Shown here piece after piece: positions 45,756 through 54,517 of a stretch of DNA of 64,000 bases. Source of the stretch: a bacterium (lineage in GTDB: Bacteria > Hinthialibacterota > Hinthialibacteria > OLB16); assembly GCA_022072055.1 (NCBI GenBank), contig JAJVIK010000010.1:224627-288626 (forward strand), given 5' to 3'. The position numbers and the translations under genes are program-made. Each line of letters starts with the position of its first letter. Position 1 is the first letter of the stretch. The notes beneath the pieces were generated by a model. That model saw nothing but the letters and a program-made list of their open reading frames with translations, ran no database searches and had not been told where the DNA came from.

Positions 45756-46817
45756 TCATCCGCTCTTTCGGATTTGCAGAATTTCGGAGACCCCATCCAG
45801 CCCGCGAAGCCCCTCTCCGCTGATGGGGAAATTCTCCAGGGAAACATGCCCGGCGGGGCAGGATAGGACCCCATACTTAAACAAACGGTAGGGTCGCCAA
45901 TGGTCCTTCCGATACGCCCCAATCTCCTCCCAATGAAAGGCGTCCTCGCTGACCAGGATTGAGCTCTCCTTCCGTTTGATCGCGGGCCCTTTCTCGACCG
46001 TGGTGAAGGCCACATGAACCCCCTCCACCGTGGTGGCCCCATACCAGACCGAACAATCAACCGGATCGCCTCGCTCGAAACTTGCCGAGGAACGCTCCAT
46101 CCGGCAGGCGAAGTTCTGGTCGATATGGCTGTCTGTAAGCCAACAGACATGTTCGGGAGTGAAATACAGGCGGACCGCGCGCCACATCTGAGTCCCATCC
46201 CCGAAGCGGTCCATGGTGGCGAAACGGTCATGGGATCGGAAGAAGTAGCACTCGTTCGCGTAATCGCCGGTGGTGCACCACAGCGCTCCGGGATCGAACG
46301 GATCGGGGTAGATTCCGTGAATGTGTCGGATGGCCCCAGCCGGAAACTCGTGAGCGAGTTCCCATTCGGTCAGGTCGGGGGAGACCTTCCAGAGGCGAAC
46401 CGGGCCGCGCCCCGGATTCCGGAAGTACTCTCCAAAATAAGTCCAGCCTTGGTCGTCCTCTCCCAGGCCGCCATGCAGAACACAGTCTCCCTGGATCGAA
46501 AAGAGAGGTTGTGGAGGCGATCCTGGAGGGATCCGATAGACAGATCCTCCGCGAATGCCCAAGAGGTTCCCGGCGGCGTTTACATACAGATTGCACTTGT
46601 CGGCGCGAGTCGGGCGCGCGGCCAGACGGCAGAACCCGAAGAAATCGCGCGGCGCGACAAAGGGAAAGTCCACTGTCCGACGCCACTCGGCGCCATCAAA
46701 GAAGACCACGGCGCGCTTGTGGGTCCCCCACGCCGTTCCATCCGGAAGGACATGATGGACTTGGGTGACATGAGGCAGGCGCTCAAGGGTTTGGATGGTC
46801 CAGGACGTGTAGGGCAT
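45756..46817 (-). CDS. Predicted beta-propeller protein of unknown function
   Basis: The 353-residue protein shows repeated short beta blocks with aromatic and Gly/Asp-rich turns: GLGEDDQGWTYFGEYF, HGIYPDPFDPGALWCTTGDY and YFTPEHVCWLTDSHIDQNF. This suggests a sialidase- or BNR-type propeller that reads as cytoplasmic, as no signal peptide is visible. I cannot assign catalytic residues. It heads the leftward set with the unknown protein and formyltransferase; ATG 46817 lies just inside a TTG-started frame. Confidence 0.55.
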   Translation of the reverse strand: MPYTSWTIQTLERLPHVTQVHHVLPDGTAWGTHKRAVVFFDGAEWRRTVDFPFVAPRDFFGFCRLAARPTRADKCNLYVNAAGNLLGIRGGSVYRIPPGSPPQPLFSIQGDCVLHGGLGEDDQGWTYFGEYFRNPGRGPVRLWKVSPDLTEWELAHEFPAGAIRHIHGIYPDPFDPGALWCTTGDYANECYFFRSHDRFATMDRFGDGTQMWRAVRLYFTPEHVCWLTDSHIDQNFACRMERSSASFERGDPVDCSVWYGATTVEGVHVAFTTVEKGPAIKRKESSILVSEDAFHWEEIGAYRKDHWRPYRLFKYGVLSCPAGHVSLENFPISGEGLRGLDGVSEILQIRKSG

Positions 46818-46955
46818 CAATCGGTCTTATCGGATGTTGCTCTTCAACTCGGAAGAAGCAGGCTGGTCCGGCCCCCACGGTTCAGGAGCAATAACAATCG
46901 TCCCACCTGATCGAAAACCGTGCTTTCGCCCTCGGCATTCCATCGCCGAGCATTC
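46818..46955. other. Intergenic stretch, nothing recognised
   Basis: This region lies upstream of the beta-propeller gene and downstream of the broken DUF4926 gene. I see no hairpin, clear promoter or coding frame of interest. Confidence 0.4.
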
Positions 46956-47182
46956 TTACCGGGCTGTCGGGTGAGAATGAGTAAGTTCCACCGTGGGCAG
47001 AAGCTTGATCTGTTGTTCAGTTAAAACAACCAACGCGATTGTCCCCCCATCCGGAGAGCAAAACTCAACATGGTAACCATCGGGGTCCCGATGCTCAAAG
47101 ACAACCGTGCCGATACCCCGAACTTGAGCCCATATTCTGGGAGGTCAACCGTCAGCTCGACAGGATCCGGTTCCTCTATCAT
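46956..47182 (-). pseudogene. DUF4926-like small protein with a single-base frameshift
   Basis: From ATG 47182, with GGAGG 8 bases upstream, the frame reads DPVELTVDLPEYGLKFG, the DUF4926 opening. It then loses homology and continues out of frame. One base further the frame reads GIGTVVFEHRDPDGYHVEF and ends LVVLTEQQIKLLP before a stop at 46956-46958, completing a DUF4926 protein of about 76 residues. The break lies at the run of four C on the plus strand, 47116-47119; five would restore one frame. It pairs with the DUF6883 gene upstream. A sequencing error is the alternative. Confidence 0.72.
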
Positions 47183-47279
47183 GTCCCAATCCTCCTCCTC
47201 GTTCTCCTCAGGGCGGATTCCAGGATCAAGGGCGGTTCCGCGGCACAAGGTGCGCGGAAACGAGAGTGGGTATGCCCCC

Positions 47280-47570
47280 TTACTTGACAATCCACATGCT
47301 CCTGATCCACTGAGACTCCTTCTCAGGCACATTCATCTCCCCTTCAACAGTGTAGCCCGCGCCATGGGGACTCTCATCAATTGTCCGGATCTCATGCCTC
47401 TGGACATGATCATACAACAGTTCCGCAAGTACGCGCCACTCTTCTCTTTTGAAGCCGCAATTCATGAAGTGAATTGCCTTCGGGGAGCCGGATGGGTGGC
47501 TTGGGTTTAGCGGATAATCCACAACTTTTCGCGTAGGGACCACCGCCATTTCTCGGTTTGGAACCTTCAT
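47280..47570 (-). CDS. DUF6883-like small protein, possible toxin-antitoxin partner
   Basis: The 96-residue protein reads like DUF6883: an opening VPNREMAVVPTRKVVDYPLN, the HPSGSPKAIHF motif, then helices and a closing YTVEGEMNVPEKESQWIRS with a final hydrophobic strand. In other genomes, as I recall, this domain is often followed by DUF4926, which matches the broken gene 98 bases downstream. The pair may be a toxin-antitoxin-like module; biochemical function is not known. Confidence 0.65.
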   Translation of the reverse strand: MKVPNREMAVVPTRKVVDYPLNPSHPSGSPKAIHFMNCGFKREEWRVLAELLYDHVQRHEIRTIDESPHGAGYTVEGEMNVPEKESQWIRSMWIVK

Positions 47571-47581
47571 TGCGGCGATGA

Positions 47582-49648
47582 TCAGCCCGAGATCCGCTCC
47601 GCCACCAACTCGGCGATGTCGAAGACCTGAAGGTCCTCCCTCCCCTTCTCCTTGAGTCCGTCCTTGAGCATGGTCTTACAGAAGGGGCAAGCCACGGCAA
47701 CCTGTTTCGCGCCGGAGGCGATCACCTCCTCGGAGCGCTCGATGTTGATCTTCCTATCGCCCAGGTGCTCCTCCATCCACATCCGGCCCCCACCCGCGCC
47801 GCAACAAAAACTCCTCTCTCGTGTCCTTTGCATTTCAGCAAGTTCAAGACCCGCCGCGCGCGCGAGGTTGCGCGGCTCCTCATAAATGTCGTTGTGACGA
47901 CCGAGATAGCAGGAGTCGTGGTAGACCGTGGCAAGGGACTCGCCGATTTCGATCCCCGCGAGCCTCCCCGCGCGGATCAATTCATCGACATACTCGCTGT
48001 GATGGAGAACCTCGTAGCGCCCCCCGAGCTGCGGGTACTCGTTAGCCAGGGTGTGAAAGCAGTGCGGGCAGCCGGTCACAATCCGCTTGACACCATAACC
48101 ATTGAGCGTTTCGACAGCCATCTGGGCGAGCGTGACATACAGGTATTCGTGGCCGATTCTGCGCGCGGGGTCGCCGCAGCATTGCTCCTCCTTCCCGAGG
48201 ATGGCGAAGGACACATTCGCCGCCTTGAGGATCTTGGCGAGCGCGCGAGTCGCCGGTTTGGCGCGGACATCGAAGGATCCCGCGCATCCCACCCACAGGA
48301 GGATTTCCGGCTCAGCCCCCTGCTCCAGGGTCGGAACCTCGAGGCCCTTGGCCCAATCGGCGCGGGCGCTGTTATCGAGTCCCCAGGGGTTCCCCGCCTT
48401 TTCCAGATTTTGAAGGGTGATCTGCGCCTCGCTCGGAAAGCTGCTTTCCATCATCACCCGCGCGCGGCGCAGATCGAGAATCGCGGGGATGTGCTCTATG
48501 AAGAGCGGGCATTCCCGCATGCAGGCCCCGCAAGTGGTGCAGGACCAGATTTCATCCTCGGTGATCGCATTTCCCACCAACGCCGGGAATTCCGCCACGG
48601 CTTCCCCGGCGGCCAGCTTTCCAGCGACCGGCTCCCACACCTTCCGGATGGAAACCATGATCCGCTTGGGGCTGAGCGGCTTGCCGGTGATGGTGGCCGG
48701 ACAGTGCAGCTCGCAGCGCCCGCATTTCACGCACACATCGCTGTCGAAGAGGGTCTTCCAGCCGAACTGGTCGAGCGTGGTCACCCCGAAGGATTCCGCC
48801 TCCTCCATGTTCGCGATGGGCTGGAGCGCGCCGGTTGATTCAAAACGCGCGAAGAAGATGTTGGCCGGTCCTGTAAAGGCATGCAGCAGAATGCTATAGG
48901 CAAAGCCGAGGATGAAACCGAGGGACAGGACCGCGTGCCCCCACCACATCACCAGGTGTTGCGCCTTGGGGGACACCGCCGCCGAGGGGAGGACCAGGGA
49001 GAGCATGTAGCCGATGGGCGAGGCCCATTTCTCAAGCGCGCTTTCGGCCTCGACAATGTGGTCCCCCTCGATCACGAACGCCGAATGGGCGATCCGCGCG
49101 GCCTCGACATAGAACCCCGTGAGAGTGACCGCCAGGAGGAAAACAGTCCATTTGCCGAAGCCGGTGTTGCCGTACAGATGGCGGGGCTTGAGGAAGGCGC
49201 GTCGGTAAAGGGCCATCAGGCAGCCCACCACAACCATCACCCCGGCAAGGTCGAGGATAAAGGAAAACACGGAATAGAAATGGCCGAACAGAAAGGCCAC
49301 CGGGCGGATGCCCAGCAGTTTCTGGCAGATGTCCCGTTCGATCGCAACCAGAACAGTCCCGATGAAGAGCAATACAAAACCGACCAGGATCAGCGTGTGC
49401 ATCTTCCCGGCATAGGAGTGTGTCAGGATGCGCCGCTGCCCAAAGCCGGTGCGAACCACGCGCAAAAGGCGCTCCCAAGTCCGGTCCCAACGAATCTCCG
49501 GCTGGCCCAAGGCCCTCCACATCCGGACTCGCTGAAAGAAGCCGTAAACCACTCCGGCGACCAGAAGGATTCCGACCACGGGGATGAACAGGTCGATGCC
49601 GGGGAATTCGACATTCCAGTAGATGGGTCGAGTCAGTTGCGGATTCAC
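47582..49648 (-). CDS. Membrane-anchored HdrD-like iron-sulfur protein
   Basis: The 688-residue protein begins with a NarI-like membrane domain of about five or six segments (first at FIPVVGILLVAGVVYGFF). Two ferredoxin 4Fe-4S motifs follow (CVKCGRCELHCP and CTTCGACMRECP), then two CCG domains: CCGDPARRIGH with CPHC, and CCGAGGGRMWM with CPFC. CCG domains bind the non-cubane or 4Fe-4S clusters of heterodisulfide reductase and of glycolate or lactate oxidoreductases. It should pass electrons between a cytoplasmic donor such as ETF and the quinone pool (inference). GTG 49648 follows GCAGGAGG; the longer frame upstream has no homology. Confidence 0.87.
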   Translation of the reverse strand: MNPQLTRPIYWNVEFPGIDLFIPVVGILLVAGVVYGFFQRVRMWRALGQPEIRWDRTWERLLRVVRTGFGQRRILTHSYAGKMHTLILVGFVLLFIGTVLVAIERDICQKLLGIRPVAFLFGHFYSVFSFILDLAGVMVVVGCLMALYRRAFLKPRHLYGNTGFGKWTVFLLAVTLTGFYVEAARIAHSAFVIEGDHIVEAESALEKWASPIGYMLSLVLPSAAVSPKAQHLVMWWGHAVLSLGFILGFAYSILLHAFTGPANIFFARFESTGALQPIANMEEAESFGVTTLDQFGWKTLFDSDVCVKCGRCELHCPATITGKPLSPKRIMVSIRKVWEPVAGKLAAGEAVAEFPALVGNAITEDEIWSCTTCGACMRECPLFIEHIPAILDLRRARVMMESSFPSEAQITLQNLEKAGNPWGLDNSARADWAKGLEVPTLEQGAEPEILLWVGCAGSFDVRAKPATRALAKILKAANVSFAILGKEEQCCGDPARRIGHEYLYVTLAQMAVETLNGYGVKRIVTGCPHCFHTLANEYPQLGGRYEVLHHSEYVDELIRAGRLAGIEIGESLATVYHDSCYLGRHNDIYEEPRNLARAAGLELAEMQRTRERSFCCGAGGGRMWMEEHLGDRKINIERSEEVIASGAKQVAVACPFCKTMLKDGLKEKGREDLQVFDIAELVAERISG

Positions 49649-49673
49649 AAATAAAAGCCTCCTGCAAGCGGGA

Positions 49674-50663
49674 TCAAGGGATAGAGTAAACCAGCTCTTC
49701 GAGTGTGTGGGGAGGTCTGGCGAGGAAGGTTGCGCGATCCATCGGGGCGACCTTGAGCGCGCCCGCGAGACGGCAGTGGCACCAGGTGAGCGTGATCTGC
49801 GCTGTGAGGACGGTCTGTTCCGAGGGTGAGAGTGGCGCGCCGGCTTCTTCATAAACCTGCAGGAATTCCGCGAACAGCTCGGGCCGTGGATTGGGAGTTT
49901 GTGTGAGCGACCAGATATCTCCTCCCTCGATCCGGCTGGAGTGAGTGGAGCAGCAGAAGAGAAAGGCGTAGGCGAGGTCATAAATCCGCGCCTGCCAGCC
50001 GCACCAATCGAGGTCGAGAAAGGCGGCGATCCGGCCCTCCCGAACAAGGAGGTTGGCGGGCTGGATATCGCCGTGGATCAGGGTGTGAGGGAGGCTGGCG
50101 AAGAGAGGATCGGGGAGCGCCTCGGCGGCTCGGATGACCCATTCCCTGTACCGGGAGACTTGTGGCGCGGCATTCGGAGAGGTCTGGAGGATCTCATTGG
50201 CCTGAGAGAGTAAGACATTCGGGTCTGTTTCTCCGCGTGGACCCAGCTTCTCCAAGCGCTCCGGAAAGTCCGCGCCCGCGGCGTGAAAACGCGCTAACGC
50301 TTCGGCAAGGGCGCGCAGGTGGCTTCGGTCTCCTTCAACCAGGGGACCGCCTTGAATGAAAGGATAGACCTCCCAATGACCCTCTTGCGAGGAGATCGGG
50401 CCGGGGTGAGCGAGTTGGAGGCTTGGAACCACCGGAACCCCCTTCCCCGCCAGGAATTCCAGGGCACGACGATCAAACTCCAGCCGAGCCGGTTCGCAGT
50501 ACCCCGGAAAACGTCGCCTGACGACCCAGGCTCCCTTGGAGGTTTCCACTTTGAGGTTGAGGTTCCGAGTTCCGGGGAGAATCGCAATCGCCGCGGGAGA
50601 TCCCACCTCGAACTCAGCGCAAACGGTTTCCAGGACGGCTCGAATCTTGTCGGGGATTTCCAT
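49674..50663 (-). CDS. Aminoglycoside phosphotransferase/homoserine kinase-like small-molecule kinase
   Basis: The 329-residue protein has the APH fold: an N-lobe with [15 protein letters not shown], the catalytic loop [13 protein letters not shown] with HGD and Asn, and the metal loop [20 protein letters not shown]. The order resembles homoserine kinase type II and CotS-like proteins. Start ATG 50663 is preferred over the ATG at 50681, whose leader has no clear ribosome-binding site. It lies 25 bases upstream of the HdrD-like gene and is divergent from ispG. Confidence 0.8.
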   Translation of the reverse strand: MEIPDKIRAVLETVCAEFEVGSPAAIAILPGTRNLNLKVETSKGAWVVRRRFPGYCEPARLEFDRRALEFLAGKGVPVVPSLQLAHPGPISSQEGHWEVYPFIQGGPLVEGDRSHLRALAEALARFHAAGADFPERLEKLGPRGETDPNVLLSQANEILQTSPNAAPQVSRYREWVIRAAEALPDPLFASLPHTLIHGDIQPANLLVREGRIAAFLDLDWCGWQARIYDLAYAFLFCCSTHSSRIEGGDIWSLTQTPNPRPELFAEFLQVYEEAGAPLSPSEQTVLTAQITLTWCHCRLAGALKVAPMDRATFLARPPHTLEELVYSIP

Positions 50664-50763
50664 GCCCAATTCCCTTCCCATCCCCGGTGGTTTCGAGGGA
50701 TGGGGCACGCTAAGATCAAACGAAATCAGCCCCTTCGCAAGGAGTCACGAGGTTCTTGCCAAA

Positions 50764-51897
50764 ATGAAGATTGAGCGTAATCCCACGCGCCCCGTTTGGG
50801 TGCGTGACCTTCAGATCGGAGGCGGGGCCCCGATCAGCTACCAGAGCATGACCGCCACCCGAACCCAGGATGTGGAGGCCACGGTCGCGCTCACCACCGC
50901 CCTGGCGGCCGCGGGCGCGGACCTGGTTCGGATCGCGATCGACAGCCGCAAGGACCTGGAGGCGTTGATTCAGGTCCGGGAGCGAACCACGGCGAGACTC
51001 GTGGTGGACCTTCAGGAGAACTATCCGCTGGCGGAGCATGTGGCTCCGCATGTGGACAAGATTCGGTACAACCCGGGGCACCTGCATCATCTCGAGCGCG
51101 ACAAACCGGTCGAGGACAAGGTGCAGGCTCTGGCGGACATCGCCGCGAAGAACGACTGCGCTCTGCGCATAGGGGTGAACTGCGGCTCCGTGGCCCCGGA
51201 CTTCCTCGAGCGCTATCCCGAGGATCCGATGGAGGCGTTGGTGGCCAGCGCGCTCTTCCACGCCGAGCTGTTGGATCGCTATGGATTCGCTCGCTATGTG
51301 GTGTCCCTCAAGGATTCCGATCCGAGGAAAGTCATCGAGGCCAACAAGCGCTTCGCCAGGGAGCGTCCCGATGTCCCGATCCACTTGGGCGTGACCGAGG
51401 CGGGGCTGCCCCCGGATGGGGTCATCAAGACTCGAATCGCCTTTGAGCAGCTCCTGTCCGCCGGAATCGGGGACACCTTGCGGGTGTCGCTCACCGTGCC
51501 GAACCATCGCAAGCATGAGGAAATCGAGGCGGGGCGGCGGATTGTGGAGGATGTTTATGCCGGACGATTTCGTTCGGTCCCGGAGTTCTTCGGCCAGGGC
51601 CTGAACATCATCTCGTGCCCCTCGTGCTCGCGAGTCGAGAACGAGGCGTTTGTGGAACTTGCGGAGAAGGTGAAAGAGATGAGCGCCTATGCCGCCGGCA
51701 GGAATGTGACCATCGCGGTTATGGGGTGCCGTGTCAATGGGCCGGGTGAGACCGATGACGCCGACCTGGGGCTGTGGTGTGGTCCGACCCATGTCAACCT
51801 GAAGCGCAAGGAGGAGTCCCTTGGCTCGTTTCCCTATGACGAGGTGCTGGACCGCCTGCGGGACGAGTTGGATTCGTTGATTGCCGCGAGGGTGTAA
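50764..51897 (+). CDS. ispG: 4-hydroxy-3-methylbut-2-en-1-yl diphosphate synthase (IspG/GcpE)
   Basis: The 377-residue enzyme reduces MEcPP to HMBPP in the MEP isoprenoid pathway, using a 4Fe-4S cluster. Ligands are visible in ISCPSCSRV and [10 protein letters not shown]. The N-terminal TIM-barrel has [16 protein letters not shown] and RYNPGH. Short length matches the bacterial form, without the plant insert. ATG 50764 is chosen because homology starts there; the leader carries AAGGAG further upstream. Confidence 0.95.
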   Translation: MKIERNPTRPVWVRDLQIGGGAPISYQSMTATRTQDVEATVALTTALAAAGADLVRIAIDSRKDLEALIQVRERTTARLVVDLQENYPLAEHVAPHVDKIRYNPGHLHHLERDKPVEDKVQALADIAAKNDCALRIGVNCGSVAPDFLERYPEDPMEALVASALFHAELLDRYGFARYVVSLKDSDPRKVIEANKRFARERPDVPIHLGVTEAGLPPDGVIKTRIAFEQLLSAGIGDTLRVSLTVPNHRKHEEIEAGRRIVEDVYAGRFRSVPEFFGQGLNIISCPSCSRVENEAFVELAEKVKEMSAYAAGRNVTIAVMGCRVNGPGETDDADLGLWCGPTHVNLKRKEESLGSFPYDEVLDRLRDELDSLIAARV

Positions 51898-51939
51898 GCT
51901 CCCCCCGCTTTCAGATTTCCTTTCGTAAGGAGGCTGGCC

Positions 51940-52725
51940 TTGAATCCTGTCGTTACAACCCAACAAGTCGGCGCGGTGAAATGGATCCGCTTCAACCGCC
52001 CTGAGGTGCGCAACGCGGTGGGGGTGGAAAGCGCGGACCGACTGTGTGAAGAGCTCCTCGCGGCAGAAAAGGAGAAGGCGCGCGTCGTGGTGGTCACCGG
52101 AACCGGCGGCTCTTTCTGTTCCGGGGCGGATCTCAAGGCGGTGAACGTGAATGTGACCGACCGAGGGGCGATCTCCTCGATCTTGGAAGACCATTATCAC
52201 CCGATGCTGCTCGCGTTGGCCGAGCTTCCGATGCCGGTGATCGCGGCGGTGGATGGCGCGGCGGCGGGGATCGGGTGCGACATCGCGTTGGCCTGTGACA
52301 TTCGCCTCGCGAGCACCAATGCGGTGTTCTCGGAGATCTTTGGGCAGGTCGGCCTGATTCCGGATGGCGGTGGAACCTTCACCCTTCAGCGGATCGTGGG
52401 GATGGGGCGCGCGCTGGAAATGACCCTCTCCTGCCGGAAGGTCGGCGCGCGCCAGGCGCTTGCCTGGGGGATTGTGAGTCGAGTCTTCCCGGTCGAGCGG
52501 TTTGAGCAGGATGTGCAAGCATACGCCGAGCATCTGGCGATGGGCGCTCCGCTCGCGATGGCCCGCGCCAAGAAGGCCATCCGTGAGGCGAGCGAAAACC
52601 GAACCTTCGAACAGGCGCTCAAACGTGAGGCCGAGCTCCAGCAGGACCTGTTCGTGTCCAAGGATTTTCACGAGGGGGTCTCGGCCTTTGTCCAAAAACG
52701 GCCTCCCCGGTTCACCGGCGAATGA
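51940..52725 (+). CDS. Enoyl-CoA hydratase/isomerase family protein (PaaG-like)
   Basis: The 261-residue crotonase-fold protein has the oxyanion-hole loops SFCSGADLKAV and AVDGAAAGIGCDIALACD. The two glutamates of classical hydratases appear replaced, by Asp in GCDIAL and by Phe in SEIFGQVGL, a pattern closer to PaaG-like isomerases. A CoA-thioester substrate is expected. The TTG start has TAAGGAGG 6 bases upstream. It overlaps the dehydrogenase gene by 4 bases. Confidence 0.87.
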   Translation: MNPVVTTQQVGAVKWIRFNRPEVRNAVGVESADRLCEELLAAEKEKARVVVVTGTGGSFCSGADLKAVNVNVTDRGAISSILEDHYHPMLLALAELPMPVIAAVDGAAAGIGCDIALACDIRLASTNAVFSEIFGQVGLIPDGGGTFTLQRIVGMGRALEMTLSCRKVGARQALAWGIVSRVFPVERFEQDVQAYAEHLAMGAPLAMARAKKAIREASENRTFEQALKREAELQQDLFVSKDFHEGVSAFVQKRPPRFTGE

Positions 52726-53816
52726 CTGCGTCGCTTCCCTCCACCATGCGGGCCGCGCGGCTTTACGCCCCCGGCCCGGTGGTGATCGAGGAGATCCCCA
52801 CGCCGAAGCCCGGTCCCGGCGAGATCCTGCTTCAGGTGATGGCCTGCGGTGTCTGCGGCTCGGATGTCCACATCACGGTGGAGAAATCCCAGTTCCTCAA
52901 GGAATACCCACGGACTCCGGGCCACGAGAGCTCCGGGGTGGTGGCGGCGGTTGGCGAAGGGGTGCTCGGATGGGGCGTGGGCGACCGCGCGGCGGTGTGG
53001 TGCGGGGTGGCCTGCCGGGAATGCCGCGCCTGCCGCGAGGGGGATGAGAACCTGTGCGAGAATTTTCGTGTTCTGGGGTATGACCTGGATGGGGCTTACG
53101 CCGAATACATGCGCGTTCCCACCTCATGCCTGATTCCCCTGGATGACCGAGTGCCTTTCGAAATCGGGGCGATCCTCTCGGACGCGGTCTCGACCCCCTA
53201 CTATGCACTCGCGGTCCGAGGGGGGCTTAAGGCCGGGGAGACCGTGGCGGTGTTCGGGTGCGGAGGACTCGGTCTGCACGCGGTTCTGCTCGCAAAGATG
53301 CTGGGGTCGGTCCGAGTATTCGCGGTGGATGTTCGCGAGGAGGCCCTTGAGCGCGCCGCCGCCTATGGGGCCGATGTTCTCATCCGGGCAGACTTGGACC
53401 GTCCCTATAAGGCCATCCGCGAGGCCACTTCCGGGCGGGGCGTGGACTTGGCCATCGAACTGGTGGGGAGGGTCGATTCCATTGAGGAGGGATCGAAGTG
53501 CTTGGCCCACCGGGGGCGGCTTGTCTTGGTTGGAATCGGTCGGATTCGCCCACGGATGCCCCTGATCGAACCGTTCGTGGCCTTCAGCCACTCGATCCTC
53601 GGCTCGTTCGGCGCTCGCAAGGAGGACCTCGCGCGATTGGTGGAGTACGCCGCCGAGGGTAAGCTCGACCTCTCCCGCTCGATCAGCGCGCTGCGTCCGC
53701 TGGAGGAGCTGAACGACTGCCTGGAGGATCTCCACCAAAAGCGGGGGGATCCGGTCCGGATTGTGATTCAGCCAAACCACCGTCCCGTTGTCCCAAGCGG
53801 GGACCGCGGGCTATAG
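52722..53816 (+). CDS. Zinc-dependent medium-chain alcohol dehydrogenase
   Basis: The 364-residue MDR enzyme has the catalytic zinc segment CGVCGSD and PGHESSG, the structural zinc Cys set in CRECRACREGDENLC, and a Rossmann NAD(P) loop VFGCGGLGLHAV. It should oxidise a secondary or acyl-linked alcohol. Coupling to the crotonase gene suggests a shared degradation route (inference). No close marker for substrate is visible. Confidence 0.88.
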   Translation: MTASLPSTMRAARLYAPGPVVIEEIPTPKPGPGEILLQVMACGVCGSDVHITVEKSQFLKEYPRTPGHESSGVVAAVGEGVLGWGVGDRAAVWCGVACRECRACREGDENLCENFRVLGYDLDGAYAEYMRVPTSCLIPLDDRVPFEIGAILSDAVSTPYYALAVRGGLKAGETVAVFGCGGLGLHAVLLAKMLGSVRVFAVDVREEALERAAAYGADVLIRADLDRPYKAIREATSGRGVDLAIELVGRVDSIEEGSKCLAHRGRLVLVGIGRIRPRMPLIEPFVAFSHSILGSFGARKEDLARLVEYAAEGKLDLSRSISALRPLEELNDCLEDLHQKRGDPVRIVIQPNHRPVVPSGDRGL

Positions 53817-53861
53817 TAAGGACACGCGGACACCGCTGAACCTGTTTGGGAGGACTTTCCG

Positions 53862-54485
53862 ATGAACCGTTGGCTCCGATTTCTGAAGGGTTTTCTAGTC
53901 TTCGCCCTGTGCGTCACGGTCGCGGTCTATTGGTCGGGCTGCGGTTCAAGCACAAATCCGCCGGAGGCGGGCCATTCGCATGGTCCCGGGGAGCATGACC
54001 ACGACCATGAAGGCGAGGAGTCGCACGACCATGACCACGACCATGAAGGGGAGGCGGAACATGATCACGATCATGAAGAAGGCGAGGGAGGTCATGGACA
54101 TGCTCACTCCGCGCCGCATGGCGGGACTCTGATCGCGCTCGGAGAACACTTCGCGCATTTGGAGCTGGTGGTGGACGCCACCGCGGGAAAGGCCACCGTG
54201 TATGCCCTGGATGGTGAAGCCGAGAAGCCGCTCCGGCTCCCCCAAGAGAAGATTGTGCTTTCAATCACCCGCAAGGTTGGGGATGCCGTCTCCAGCGCCA
54301 CCCTGGAACTCTTGGCGGTCACCAATCCGCTCACCGGCGAGCAGGTGGGGGATTCCTCGGAGTTTTCCGGCGAGTCGGAGCTCCTTAAGGACGCGGACCG
54401 TTTCGAGGGGGTGGTCCAATCCGTTTCCATCCAGGGGGAGACCCTGGAGGGGGTCCGGTTCGCCTACCCCGAGGGGAACGAATGA
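53862..54485 (+). CDS. Histidine-rich metal-binding lipoprotein
   Basis: The 207-residue lipoprotein has a lipobox-type signal end in VYWSGCGSS, followed by a strongly His/Asp/Glu-rich stretch (about 20 His between residues 37 and 85). A C-terminal domain follows, starting at PHGGTLIALGEHFAHLEL. The His cluster suggests metal binding in the periplasm or at the outer membrane, for Zn, Ni or Cu. It is overlapped by 4 bases by a second possible start of the following lipoprotein gene. Nickel supply to the hydrogenase is conceivable but unsupported. Confidence 0.72.
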   Translation: MNRWLRFLKGFLVFALCVTVAVYWSGCGSSTNPPEAGHSHGPGEHDHDHEGEESHDHDHDHEGEAEHDHDHEEGEGGHGHAHSAPHGGTLIALGEHFAHLELVVDATAGKATVYALDGEAEKPLRLPQEKIVLSITRKVGDAVSSATLELLAVTNPLTGEQVGDSSEFSGESELLKDADRFEGVVQSVSIQGETLEGVRFAYPEGNE

Positions 54486-54517
54486 GCGCGAATCGACGGT
54501 TTAAGGAAAGGAGGTCC

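Noticed and set aside
46956-47182. Programmed frameshift in the DUF4926-like gene
   Set aside because: There is no slippery heptamer or clear downstream stimulator; a base loss or sequence error at the four-base run is simpler.
50716-52695. A 659-codon minus-strand frame
   Set aside because: It is opposite ispG and the crotonase gene, with biased shadow composition and no motifs.
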